NCBI RefSeq assembly: GCF_009363615.1
Contig: NZ_CP045385.1
Location: forward strand, 682,001 to 746,000
Length of the DNA: 64,000 bases
Origin: Ruegeria sp. THAF33
Lineage (GTDB): Bacteria > Pseudomonadota > Alphaproteobacteria > Rhodobacterales > Rhodobacteraceae
Reading direction: 5' to 3'
Below are positions 50,386 through 59,312 of this stretch, in pieces. Under the pieces are notes generated by a model. It ran no database searches and was not told the DNA's origin. It was given only the letters and a program-made list of their open reading frames with translations. The position numbers and the translations under genes are program-made. Each line of letters starts with the position of its first letter. Positions within the stretch are counted from its first letter, which is position 1.

Positions 50386-50405
50386 CAGGGATCTGGCTTC
50401 ACGGG

Positions 50406-51407
50406 CTATTCGGTGGCCCAGATCTTGCGGCGGCGTTCCCTGACCATGTCATTGCCTTCATCGGTGCCGTCGTGGAACGTGTTGAACCATTCATCCCAAG
50501 GGGTTTCCCAGGTGCCGTAGTTGCAGTCAAAAAACCGATGATGCAGCTGATGAAAGAAATCCCCGACCTGAAACTTGGCCTTGTTGCCGAACTTCACATG
50601 CTCGAACCCGGCATGAGAGGTCGGAGCGCCGATACCGTGATGGAACAGCAGGAAAATGGCGTGGATCGGATGGGACGGCAGCAGGAAGAAGATCATCGTA
50701 TCGAACATCAGAAAGAAGCTTTCGACCGGATGCATCGCAAGCCCCGACCAAGGACCGGTATTGATGTTGCGGTGATGCCAAGCGTGGACTCTTGTATAAA
50801 GCACACCCACATGCAGTAGCCTGTGCAGCCAGTAGAAATGGAACCCGGCCCAGATCGGCACAAAGACGGTCATGGCGATGAACCAGATCGGGTTGCCGTC
50901 TAACGTGATCATCGTGATCCAGCCATTGGCATAGGAATACAGGATCAGACATTCCCAGAACGTCCAGAACATCAACGCCGGGCCCAAGGTCCAGAACATG
51001 TTGTCCCAGACCTGATTTTTGAATGTGAATACCTTGGCGCCCTTCATCATCGGGCGCATGTCATAGCGGTATTCGTCCTGCTGCGTGCGGAACCTCCAAA
51101 GGGCCAGGTGCAAGCCGCCTGCGACCACCATCAGGATACAGAAATTGCGGAACCAGATTTCCGCAACCCAATCCCAGCCGAAGGTCTCGATCCTGCTCAG
51201 TGAAGGCGTCAGATAGGTCCAGGTGATGACCGCAAAGACCAGCAGCAGCGCCCGCAATGCAAGCGGATTCCAGCTTTGCAGCAGGTATTTCAACGCGGCC
51301 AGAGGTTTCATCGGCCAATCCCAATAGGGCGCGGTCTGAATCGGCAGCTGAGGCGTGTAACTCCAGATCTTGCGCTTGGCTCGTGGCGGCAGGGCGGGGT
51401 CTGACAT
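50406..51407 (-). CDS. Sterol desaturase / fatty acid hydroxylase family membrane protein
   Basis: 333 residues with several membrane segments. Histidine clusters that bind the di-iron centre of the family are present: WLHRLLHVG, HAWHHRNIN, HPVE and HHGIGAPTSHAGFEH. Such enzymes hydroxylate or desaturate lipids, carotenoids or sterols. The N-terminus MSDPALPPRAKRKIW is cytoplasmic and basic. A LysR gene is divergent 107 bases away and may regulate it. The lipid substrate cannot be assigned. Confidence 0.87.
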   Translation of the reverse strand: MSDPALPPRAKRKIWSYTPQLPIQTAPYWDWPMKPLAALKYLLQSWNPLALRALLLVFAVITWTYLTPSLSRIETFGWDWVAEIWFRNFCILMVVAGGLHLALWRFRTQQDEYRYDMRPMMKGAKVFTFKNQVWDNMFWTLGPALMFWTFWECLILYSYANGWITMITLDGNPIWFIAMTVFVPIWAGFHFYWLHRLLHVGVLYTRVHAWHHRNINTGPWSGLAMHPVESFFLMFDTMIFFLLPSHPIHAIFLLFHHGIGAPTSHAGFEHVKFGNKAKFQVGDFFHQLHHRFFDCNYGTWETPWDEWFNTFHDGTDEGNDMVRERRRKIWATE

Positions 51408-51514
51408 AGAAGGCTCATTTCATCTGTTCACTGATCACAAGCCTAAGGCGTGGGATCAAAAGCTCAGACCTAATTGTCTTGCCGGAGAGGCTAAGTTCTG
51501 CTTAGCCTGTCGGA

Positions 51515-52405
51515 ATGAACACCCGCGTCCCTTCCCTCAACTGGCTGCGCGTATTCGAGGCTGCGGCCCGAACCGAAAGCTTTGCCCGCGCCGCGACCCA
51601 GTTGAACATGACGCCTGCCGCCGTCAGCCAGCAGGTCAAGGCGCTGGAGACAAGACTGGGCACACCCTTGTTTCACCGTCACGCGCATGCGGTCACTTTG
51701 ACCGAGACCGGGCGCGCCTATCTGCCGTCGGTACAGCAATCCTTGCTCATGCTGGAAACGGCAACCGCCGGTCTGTTCGGCGAAACCCGCGAGCAAAGGC
51801 TTTACGTGCAGTCGGTGCTGCTGTTTGCACATGGCATTCTGGCCGGGGGTGTTCCCGATTTTCAGGCGGCGCATCCTCAGATCAACCTTTCGCTTTCGAC
51901 CGGCAATGTCATGTCGGATTTTGCCAATCGGTTCACTGACCTTCAGATCGTGTTCGGAAACCCCGCGCTGTTCGGCTCGGAAAGTGACGAGTTGATGCGC
52001 GAACATCTCTATCCCATCGCCCCACCCGAGGTTGCTGCCCGGATCGAGACGGCAAGGGACTTGTTCGACTTCACCTTGATCGAAGTTTCGACCCATCGGG
52101 CAAGCTGGCCGCATTGGTTCGAACACCAGCGGCTGCCAGCAGGCCAGGCACGGTATTTTTTTGCCGACAATTCGGTGATGGCGGCCGAGCTCTGCGCCAG
52201 AGGATGCGGCATTGCCTTGGCGCGCGCGCCCGCGTCAGATCGCATTATGAAGCTTTCCGGTTTGGTCCCCTGCCTGCCGGACTTCTCCTGCCCGGGGCAG
52301 GAAGCCTATCATCTGGTCTATCCCTCCCGCACGGCGCTGCGCCCGGCAGCGCGTATGTTTCGCGATTGGCTGATGGATTACAGCGCCGCCGTCCAGACGC
52401 GGTAA
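51515..52405 (+). CDS. LysR-family regulator (GcvA-like)
   Basis: 296 residues. HTH (about 1-62: PSLNWLRVFEAAARTESFARA, MTPAAVSQQVKALETRLGTPLF) and a GcvA-type effector domain. Divergent from the sterol-desaturase-family gene, its probable target. Its last 28 bases overlap the convergent DUF1612-like gene. Confidence 0.85.
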   Translation: MNTRVPSLNWLRVFEAAARTESFARAATQLNMTPAAVSQQVKALETRLGTPLFHRHAHAVTLTETGRAYLPSVQQSLLMLETATAGLFGETREQRLYVQSVLLFAHGILAGGVPDFQAAHPQINLSLSTGNVMSDFANRFTDLQIVFGNPALFGSESDELMREHLYPIAPPEVAARIETARDLFDFTLIEVSTHRASWPHWFEHQRLPAGQARYFFADNSVMAAELCARGCGIALARAPASDRIMKLSGLVPCLPDFSCPGQEAYHLVYPSRTALRPAARMFRDWLMDYSAAVQTR

Positions 52406-53466
52406 CGCCCCTGCCCGGTGACCTCGCGAACCAGACCCCGCTGCGCGAACAGGTCGAAATTGCGCTGTACCGCGGCGCGGGAAGCCTTGGTCAGGTCTTC
52501 GGCCAAAGGCGCGGATACCATGGGCCAGGCCGTCAATGCATTGATCAGGCGCGGCGGGGTGCGGCCGCTCAGATCCTGCGTGACCTCTTTGGCTTTCGCC
52601 TCCCACGCGCTGATCCGGTCCAGGTGCAACAACGCTGCAAGGGCGGCCTGCCCTGCGCCGCCGATCCATGCGCTCAGTTTTTCCGCCGGATCCCCCGAGC
52701 CGCGCAGCGCACGCGGCCCGGACAAGGCCAAGGGCATGAACTGCGCACCGCCGCGCCCCATGGAGGCCGCATGCCGCGCGGCGATGACGGCTGCTTCCGT
52801 GTCCTGTCCGATGCCTTGTGACACCGCCCGCCACGCGTGGAACGCAATTGCCGACTGCGTCACGGGATGCAACCCTTCGGCGTTTTGCATGACCTCGGCC
52901 AGATCAATGATGGATTCCGGGGTCGCGTCGACCCCCTGAGCCAGTCGGTCAAGAAACGCGGTCAGCCCCCGTTCCCAACCGCCGGCAGCAGGCGGCGCGC
53001 CCGAACTCAGGCGTCGCACGGCCCATCCGGCCCGGAACAGGGCCTGCACGTCATCATGAGTCGCACCGATCCGCAAACCGGTCCACAAAGCCAATCGATC
53101 CACGCTGATCCGGTCTCCGGTCCACCACCCCAGATCGGACGTCTCCATCAATGCCAAGCGATGCGTCCAGCCTTCGGGGCCCGCTCGCAACCGTTCATCC
53201 AGCGCGCCAAAAGTCAGGGCCAGATCCGCAAGTTCCGCAGAAAGGTCGGACTGCGCAGCCCGCCAATCACGCGGATCGAACAGCAGGCGCTGTTCGCGTC
53301 GCGGCCCGGGCAGGAAGAAACCCTCGTCTTCCTCGACTTCATCCGGTGGCAAGAACCACAGGTCGTCCTCTTCGGACGGATCGCCGTCATAGATGCTGGC
53401 GGGGCCAAGATCTTCGGCCTCGTCTTCAGGAAGGGGCAAGGGTTTCTTCGACGTCATACCCCGCAT
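52378..53466 (-). CDS. DUF1612/HTH (RHE_PE00001-like) protein
   Basis: 362 residues; ATG 53457 (MTSKKPLPLPED) is an equal start. An acidic N-terminal about 55 residues (EDEAEDLGPASIYDGDPSEED) is followed by a helical domain with RLALMETSDLGWWTGDRISVDRLALWTG. The C-terminus (NALTAWPMVSAPLAEDLTKASRAAVQRNFDLFAQRGLVREVTGQGRYRVW) reads as a winged helix like the HTH of RHE_PE00001/DUF1612 proteins. I suggest DNA binding, but the role is unknown. The family is typical of Rhizobiales and Rhodobacterales. Confidence 0.5.
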   Translation of the reverse strand: MRGMTSKKPLPLPEDEAEDLGPASIYDGDPSEEDDLWFLPPDEVEEDEGFFLPGPRREQRLLFDPRDWRAAQSDLSAELADLALTFGALDERLRAGPEGWTHRLALMETSDLGWWTGDRISVDRLALWTGLRIGATHDDVQALFRAGWAVRRLSSGAPPAAGGWERGLTAFLDRLAQGVDATPESIIDLAEVMQNAEGLHPVTQSAIAFHAWRAVSQGIGQDTEAAVIAARHAASMGRGGAQFMPLALSGPRALRGSGDPAEKLSAWIGGAGQAALAALLHLDRISAWEAKAKEVTQDLSGRTPPRLINALTAWPMVSAPLAEDLTKASRAAVQRNFDLFAQRGLVREVTGQGRYRVWTAAL

Positions 53467-53504
53467 TCTTCGGGCATTCCCGTTGCTTCACAAGGGGTAT
53501 TCCG

Positions 53505-54242
53505 TCAGCTCGCAAAGGTTCGGGTCAGAACATCCAGTTCGCTGCTCAAATCGGTCTGCGGAGAGCTGCCCAGCAGCATGTAACCATAGCCATCCTGCGC
53601 CCAGGTCACTGTTGCCAAACCGCTCAGAACGGCCTGTTTGACCTCTGCCTTCGGGGCGTTCGGCCCCTGACGGATAACACAGAAGGCAAAGGGTTGACCC
53701 TGCTCATCGGCGAAAACGACCTGAACCAAGGGCTTTCCCTTGAACGAAAGAACCTGTGCTCGCTTCAACTCCAACCCTGGCAGGGAGTCCAGCGCTTCAC
53801 GGTTCAGAGACCTGCCAAGTGCTGCCTCGGCCATCGCGAACTGCTTGTCCAGCGATGCCTCGGAACTGTCCAGCGAGACAATCGTCTCGGGCACATAAAG
53901 CGACTGATAGATCGCCGCTTGCTGCGCCCAGCCCAGTTCCGCCGGACGCGTCGCCCAGAATGTCAGGGCAACGGCTGCAACCCCGACGCCCGCGGCCACG
54001 GCCAGAAGGCGCAGAAACCCGCCATTGGTGTTTCGCGCCACGGGTTCCGGCAAATCGACCTTCGGCGCCGCGGTGGGCAGTTTCTCAAAGACCTGCCCAA
54101 CGACAGGCGCAAACGGATCCAGCGCCATCAGGCGGCGTTCAACCTCGACATCATCCTCAACCGCGGCCTCGATGGCGCGGCTCTGAGCCTCATCCAGCGT
54201 GCCTTCCAGATACGCCAACAGCGTCTCGTCGGAAAACGTCAT
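53505..54242 (-). CDS. Anti-sigma factor, transmembrane
   Basis: 245 residues. An N-terminal zinc-less anti-sigma domain (MTFSDETLLAYLEGTLDEAQ, about 1-70) resembles RsiW/FecR-type anti-sigma factors. One membrane helix (about 78-97, LAVAAGVGVAAVALTFWA) and a periplasmic domain follow. It overlaps the sigma factor gene as ATGA. The pair should hold the sigma factor at the membrane until an envelope or redox signal appears. Confidence 0.8.
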   Translation of the reverse strand: MTFSDETLLAYLEGTLDEAQSRAIEAAVEDDVEVERRLMALDPFAPVVGQVFEKLPTAAPKVDLPEPVARNTNGGFLRLLAVAAGVGVAAVALTFWATRPAELGWAQQAAIYQSLYVPETIVSLDSSEASLDKQFAMAEAALGRSLNREALDSLPGLELKRAQVLSFKGKPLVQVVFADEQGQPFAFCVIRQGPNAPKAEVKQAVLSGLATVTWAQDGYGYMLLGSSPQTDLSSELDVLTRTFAS

Positions 54243-54775
54243 TTGCCACTCCGTCGCGCGGCGTCTGCCGCCTCAAACTGCATCACGGTTTTCAGTTTCC
54301 GCCGGGCATTCGATAACCGGCTCATGATTGTGCCGATGGGAACGTCCAGCAATGCAGCGGTTTCGCGGTAGCTGTACCCTTCGACGAACACAAGCATGAC
54401 CGTTTCCCGCTGCGCTTCTGGCAGCTGCATCACTTGAGTAAACACTTCAGCCGCAAAAATATTCGTTTCTGAATCCGGCAAAGTTGCGACCAGTTCCGAT
54501 TCTGGGGTCACGGACAGCGCCTGTGCCCGCCGGACGGAACGAGACCGCACTTCGTTCAACCAGATTGACCGGCAGATCGTCATCAGCCAACTGTCCAGAT
54601 GATCATGCGACGTTACCTGATGATGCCGCTCGAGCGCACGCAGGCATGTGGCCTGCACCAGATCGTCCGCCACATCTGATGCCCCCGACAACGCCAGAGC
54701 AAACCGCCAGACGCGTCTTGAGTGCATCTGTACGGCGTCACGAACGGCCTGTTCGGAAGTCATCTCGGCACTCAT
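54239..54775 (-). CDS. ECF-family RNA polymerase sigma factor
   Basis: 178 residues from ATG 54775-54773 (MSAEMTSEQAVRDAV); ATG 54763 is an alternative, and the much longer frame to 55126 lies in the divergent gene. Region 2 (ADDLVQATCLRALERHHQV, WLMTICRSIWLNEVRSRSV) and region 4 (LPEAQRETVMLVFVEGYSYRE, IGTIMSRLSNARRKLK) are clear, with no other domain. It is co-transcribed with its anti-sigma gene and divergent from a YceI-cytochrome c gene, which may be its target. Confidence 0.9.
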   Translation of the reverse strand: MSAEMTSEQAVRDAVQMHSRRVWRFALALSGASDVADDLVQATCLRALERHHQVTSHDHLDSWLMTICRSIWLNEVRSRSVRRAQALSVTPESELVATLPDSETNIFAAEVFTQVMQLPEAQRETVMLVFVEGYSYRETAALLDVPIGTIMSRLSNARRKLKTVMQFEAADAARRSGK

Positions 54776-54859
54776 CGAATAAAACGCGACCTGTGTGTGT
54801 TTGTCAGAAACGGACCCGGCCCGCAGGGCCAAAACTGACATAAACCGCGGAGGAAAGAA
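54776..54859. promoter_or_regulatory. Short divergent promoter between sigma factor and YceI-cyt c genes
   Basis: 84 bases. TGTCAG occurs on each strand facing its own gene (54802-54807 plus; 54840-54835 minus), about 53 and 60 bases before the two starts. A GGCCC-gca-GGGCC palindrome (54818-54830) lies between. The symmetry suggests a shared, autoregulated ECF promoter pair, but no clear -10 elements were seen. Confidence 0.4.
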
Positions 54860-55798
54860 ATGAAACTTCTGTTGAAGGCAGTCACGTTTGCGTCGGCAAT
54901 TGTTGCAACACCCATATGGGCAGCGGGTTGGACACTGGAGTCCGATCGCTCGCATCTGGCCTATGGAACGATCAAGAAAAACGCGGTGGGCGAGGTCAAC
55001 AGCTTCACCAACCTGAGAGGACACGTGACGCAGGAGGGCATGGCCGAAATCGAGATCGACCTGTCCTCGGTCGAGACCAACATAGATATTCGCAACGAAC
55101 GGGTGATCGAATTTGTATTCCGCCAAGCACCCACTGCGCGCCTGACGGCCGAATTCGACATGGCAAAGGTTTCAGGGCTGGCCGTGGGTGAAACCACTAC
55201 TGTAGATGCTGCTTCCGTGCTTTCGCTGGCCGGCACGGAAGTTGAGTTTGACGCGGAAATGTTCGTCGCACGCTTGTCCGAGACGTCAGTGCTTGTTTCG
55301 ACAAACGACATGGTGTTTCTCAGCACGGAAGACGCCGGGGTCAACGCCGGCGTGGACAAGCTTATGGAATTGGCAAGCCTGCCCGGCATCACCCGAACGG
55401 TACCGATTACCGCCCGGCTGATCTTTTACACGGATGAAGAGCAGGCCGCGACGGCATCGGAAACCACAGAGGTTGTTGCTGCCGTAGCTGTTCAGGGTGA
55501 CGTGACGGCCGGCAAAAAGGTGTTTCGCAAGTGCAGCGCTTGCCACAAATTGAAAGAAGGCAGCCATGGTGTTGGCCCGTCCCTGCACGGCATTCTCGGC
55601 ACAAAGGCCGGTCAGGCCGAGGGATTCAAGTATTCGACAGCGCTGGAAAGTTCCGACATCGTCTGGACCCATGAAACCCTGAGCGCGTTCCTGTCGGATC
55701 CCAAAGGGTATCTTCAGGGCAATCGAATGCAGTTTCGCGGTCTGAAAAAGGACGAGGATATTGTTAACCTTCTCGCGTATTTGCTGGAAGAGGGGTGA
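54860..55798 (+). CDS. YceI domain-cytochrome c fusion protein
   Basis: 312 residues, secreted (signal peptide 1-22, ending IWA). The N-terminal YceI-like lipocalin domain (about 23-192: WTLESDRSHLAYGTIK, EIEIDLSSVETNIDIRNERV) binds isoprenoid-type lipids in known members. A class I cytochrome c domain (about 213-312) follows, with heme site Cys225-x2-Cys228-His229 and axial Met290 (NRMQFRG). The fusion puts a lipid-binding and a redox domain in one periplasmic protein. Its divergent partner is an ECF sigma/anti-sigma operon. Confidence 0.87.
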   Translation: MKLLLKAVTFASAIVATPIWAAGWTLESDRSHLAYGTIKKNAVGEVNSFTNLRGHVTQEGMAEIEIDLSSVETNIDIRNERVIEFVFRQAPTARLTAEFDMAKVSGLAVGETTTVDAASVLSLAGTEVEFDAEMFVARLSETSVLVSTNDMVFLSTEDAGVNAGVDKLMELASLPGITRTVPITARLIFYTDEEQAATASETTEVVAAVAVQGDVTAGKKVFRKCSACHKLKEGSHGVGPSLHGILGTKAGQAEGFKYSTALESSDIVWTHETLSAFLSDPKGYLQGNRMQFRGLKKDEDIVNLLAYLLEEG

Positions 55799-56236
55799 CG
55801 GCAACACCTGAGAGACCTGGCTGCAGCGCTGAATTTCGATTTCACGCAACCGGCCCCGGGATCGGATACGATGCTTGTGCTCGTCCCCTGTCTGGTTTCG
55901 GATCAACACGTGTTCAAAGTCAGGAATTACGGCCTCCTGTCAGCGGATCTATGCCGGACACACGACTCGTTTGTGGCAAAACAGCCCGTATTTTAAGGCG
56001 TTTTTTGCGGATCCTGTCGCGCCACCAACCCTGTCTGCGCGCGTACAAAGGGGCAAATCGCGGTTGTCGTTGCGCTTTCCAACTCTTGTCCGATCGTCAA
56101 CCAGCCATTATTTAGCGGGCGTACAGCTCAGATGGTCGGGATGGGCCGCTCTGCCGCAGCTTGGCATCTGTCCTTTAGGCCCGACAAAATATAGGTTAAC
56201 TGAGCGTGCGCACAGTTTCACGATTTGGAGAACGCA
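55799..56236. other. 438-base gap before the ABC exporter, no gene recognised
   Basis: Short frames cross the stretch but none has a start with a ribosome site or a family resemblance. The last 50 bases (near 56180-56235) are AT-rich with GGAG before the ABC gene start, so the promoter probably lies here. No terminator with a T-tract was found after the cytochrome gene. Confidence 0.4.
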
Positions 56237-58021
56237 ATGATAAAGCGCGCCTGGAACAAGTGGCGATCAGGCTATATGGGCCGCCTTGTAGGTGAAAGCT
56301 TTTACGCGCAAGGCAAGCTGTATGGTATTGCGGTTCTGGCAATGATTGCCGTGGCGGTCACCACAGCCGGCTCCGCATATATGATGGAATACATTGTCGA
56401 TGCCATGACCAGCCCCGACTTGAAGGGTTGGGCACATGTGATTGCGCTGGGGGTTGTCCTCCTGTTTCTGGTCAAAGCGGTCGCATCCTATATTCAGGCT
56501 ATTTACCTTGCCCGCGCAGGCAATCGGATCGTGGCGGAACAACAAGACAAGGTTTACCGCAAACTGCTCAAACATGGGGTCGCGTTCTTTTCGACCAATG
56601 AATCGTCGGACCTTCTGATGCGCACCACCCATGGCGCGCAGGCAGCCAGAAACCTGATCGATGTGCTGGTCACCGGGTTTGTCCGAGACGCTCTGACTCT
56701 GGTCGGGCTGGTTGCTGTCATGGTGTATCAACAGCCCGTTCTGTCCATCTTGTTCTTTGTGGTGGGTCCGATTGCCCTATTGGGTGTTCGCTATCTGCTG
56801 AAGAGCGTACGCACGATCATGCAGGCCGAATTCAAGTCACTGGCGGAAATCATTCGGGTGCTGCAAGAGACCTCGGCGGGGATCAAGGTCATCAAGGTCT
56901 TCTCGCTCGAAGACCGGATGATCAACCGCATGGACACGGCCATCCGGAAAGTTGAACAGCGGTCGAACGATATCGCCAAGTTGCAGTCCATTGCCAGCCC
57001 TCTTATGGAGTTTCTGGCCGGCCTCGCCGTGGCGGGTGTACTAGTGGTCAGCACGATGGGAATCGCAGGTACGGAACAACCCAGCGCAGGCCAGTTGATG
57101 TCCTTTATCACGGCGTTGCTGATGGCCTATGAACCTGCCAAGCGGCTGTCGAAAATGCGCGTTCAGATCGAAACCTGCATGGTTGGTATCAGCATGTTGT
57201 TCGGCCTGCTGGATCAGGACGACACGATGGTGGAAAGCCCCGAGGCCCATGACCTGATCGAAGGCCCCGGCCAGATCACGTTGCGTGATGTGACTTTCGG
57301 CTATCAAGGTGCCGTACCTGTAATTGAAGACATGAATATCACGTTCGAGGCCGGCAAGACTACCGCGCTCGTCGGTCAGTCCGGCGGTGGCAAGTCTACG
57401 ATATTCGGGCTGATCATGCGGTTCTACGATCCCGATCAGGGCAGCGTCGAGATTGATGGCCAGGACCTGCGCGAGGTCAGCTTTGCGTCCCTGCGAAAAA
57501 AAATCTCTTATGTCGGTCAGGATACGTTTCTGTTTTCGACGTCGATCATGGACAACCTGCGCTGCTCGGCCCCTGACGCAACCGAGGAAGAGGTCATTGC
57601 CGCGGCCAAAGCCGCACATGCGCACGAGTTCATCATGGACCTGCCGGAAGGGTACGAAACGCAAGTCGGCGAAAACGGAACATTCCTGTCAGGTGGTCAG
57701 AAACAGCGAATTGCGATTGCACGCGCAATACTGAGAAATTCCGAGATCCTGCTTTTGGACGAGGCCACAAGCGCGCTGGACGCTGAATCGGAATCGCTTG
57801 TCAAAAAGGCTCTGGACACCCTGACAAAGGATGTAACCGTCGTCGTCATTGCGCACCGACTTTCGACTGTTCTGGAAGCGGATAAGATTATCGTGGTTCA
57901 GGATGGCTCGATCGTGGAACAGGGCAATCTGGACGAGTTGATGAAAAAGAACGGAGCCTTCCGCAACCTGTTCGATCAGCAATTCAAAAAACACGAACCC
58001 TCGGCGGAAGTGGCAGAGTAG
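56237..58021 (+). CDS. MsbA-like ABC exporter (fused permease-ATPase)
   Basis: 594 residues from ATG 56237; a TTG at 56225 is part of the ribosome-site region. N-terminal six-helix ABC exporter domain (about 1-320) and an ATPase domain (about 340-590): Walker A GQSGGGKST, Q-loop YVGQD, signature LSGGQKQRIAIARA, Walker B ILLLDEATSALD, H-loop VVIAHRLST. Such half-transporters form homodimers that flip lipids, export drugs or export peptides. No neighbour reveals its cargo. Confidence 0.9.
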   Translation: MIKRAWNKWRSGYMGRLVGESFYAQGKLYGIAVLAMIAVAVTTAGSAYMMEYIVDAMTSPDLKGWAHVIALGVVLLFLVKAVASYIQAIYLARAGNRIVAEQQDKVYRKLLKHGVAFFSTNESSDLLMRTTHGAQAARNLIDVLVTGFVRDALTLVGLVAVMVYQQPVLSILFFVVGPIALLGVRYLLKSVRTIMQAEFKSLAEIIRVLQETSAGIKVIKVFSLEDRMINRMDTAIRKVEQRSNDIAKLQSIASPLMEFLAGLAVAGVLVVSTMGIAGTEQPSAGQLMSFITALLMAYEPAKRLSKMRVQIETCMVGISMLFGLLDQDDTMVESPEAHDLIEGPGQITLRDVTFGYQGAVPVIEDMNITFEAGKTTALVGQSGGGKSTIFGLIMRFYDPDQGSVEIDGQDLREVSFASLRKKISYVGQDTFLFSTSIMDNLRCSAPDATEEEVIAAAKAAHAHEFIMDLPEGYETQVGENGTFLSGGQKQRIAIARAILRNSEILLLDEATSALDAESESLVKKALDTLTKDVTVVVIAHRLSTVLEADKIIVVQDGSIVEQGNLDELMKKNGAFRNLFDQQFKKHEPSAEVAE

Positions 58022-58358
58022 CCCCTGCATTCGGTCTGGCACATGCCTCCCTTCTCCAGGCAAGACCTGTCCGGAAGAGGGGCGGAGTATTCTCATCACG
58101 CGCGTCCGTGCATCGAAATCATCAAGCCCAAGCCGCCCAAGGGATTTGGGCGGCTCGGGCCGCATCTTGGGAAGTAAACGGTCCGGTATTGCGCAAGGGT
58201 TCGAAGATGGCGGTCTTCGACGGTAGCGACACAAACATGTGGCTTGGTCGCCCACGTCGGCGCCTTGGCGGGGTGGTTCTCCCACAAGAAGTCAACGTCG
58301 CTTCTATCGAGGCCGCCCTGTTTGCCACTGCCTCACGCCACGCAAAAACCTACTTGCA
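58022..58358. other. 337-base convergent gap with a hairpin
   Basis: A 10-bp inverted repeat AGCCGCCCAA (58131-58140) with TTGGGCGGCT (58146-58155) may end transcripts from either side, although no T-tract follows. No gene was recognised in the rest; the short frames here show no family resemblance. Confidence 0.4.
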
Positions 58359-59312
58359 CTACAAGGGGTACAGACACGCGACCTGATGCGTTTCTCCGGC
58401 CAGTTCAGGCAATGTTGCCCTGCACTGATCGGTTGCCAGCCAACATCTTTGCGCAAAGGCGCAACCTTTTGGAATATTCATCGGCGATGGCAGTTCGCCC
58501 TCAAGCTTGATCCGTTCTTTTCGGGCCGTGGGGTCGGCCCGGGGCGTCGTGGACAGCAACGCCTTGGAATAGGGGTGGCGCGGCGCGGCGAACAGCTGTT
58601 CTTTGGGCGCCTTTTCAACAGCGCGCCCCAGATACATCACGATCACGTCGTCGGCAAAATGCCGGACCACGGAAAGATCATGCGAAATGAACAGATAGGC
58701 GAGGTCAAGCCGTTCCTGCAAATCCACAAGCAGGTTCAGGATCTGTGACTGGATCGAGACGTCCAGTGCCGAAACCGGTTCATCCAGAACGAGGACCCTG
58801 GGATTCAACATAAGCGCGCGTGCAATGGCGATACGCTGACGCTGCCCGCCAGAGAACATATGCGGATAGCGATCATAATGTTCGGGCCGCAATCCCACCA
58901 TCTCGATCATGTCGCGCGCTTGTGTCTCGCGGTCTGCGGCGGACATGTCCGGACGATTGATGATCAGCGGTTCCTGCAAGATCTGGCCGATGCGTTGACG
59001 TGGATTCAGCGATCCAAACGGATCCTGGAACACGATTTGCACCGTTTCCCGCATCTTGCTCCACCGCGACGGGGTAATGTCGACACCGTCAATCGTCAGC
59101 CTGCCCGACGTCGGCTCTTCAATCATCGTGACCAATCGGGCCAATGTTGACTTGCCACAGCCGGACTCTCCGACGATGGCCAGAGTCTTTCCCGGTTTCA
59201 GTTCGAAATCCACCCCCGAAAGGGCCTTCACTGTCGCTGACTTGGACAGCAACCCGCCCTTCACCGTGTAAAACCGGGTCAGATCTTTCGCCTGAACGAT
59301 GGGGTCGGTCAT
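58359..59312 (-). CDS. dppF: Dipeptide/oligopeptide ABC ATPase (DppF type)
   Basis: 317 residues. Walker A GESGCGKST, signature FSGGQRQRIAIARA, Walker B VLVLDEPVSALD, H-loop FISHDLSV. The C-terminal extension with a CAFAQRC cysteine motif and PLPSPM is the DppF/OppF tail. The start overlaps dppD as ATGA. Paired with DppD, it powers peptide import through DppB and DppC. Confidence 0.9.
   Translation of the reverse strand: MTDPIVQAKDLTRFYTVKGGLLSKSATVKALSGVDFELKPGKTLAIVGESGCGKSTLARLVTMIEEPTSGRLTIDGVDITPSRWSKMRETVQIVFQDPFGSLNPRQRIGQILQEPLIINRPDMSAADRETQARDMIEMVGLRPEHYDRYPHMFSGGQRQRIAIARALMLNPRVLVLDEPVSALDVSIQSQILNLLVDLQERLDLAYLFISHDLSVVRHFADDVIVMYLGRAVEKAPKEQLFAAPRHPYSKALLSTTPRADPTARKERIKLEGELPSPMNIPKGCAFAQRCWLATDQCRATLPELAGETHQVACLYPL

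Noticed and set aside
54776..55126. Long N-terminal extension of the ECF sigma frame
   Set aside because: It overlaps the divergent YceI-cytochrome c gene and its promoter. The 178-residue version has the full sigma-2 and sigma-4 regions.
55795..56115. 106-residue frame after the YceI-cytochrome c gene
   Set aside because: No ribosome site, no family resemblance and unusual composition. Treated as non-coding.
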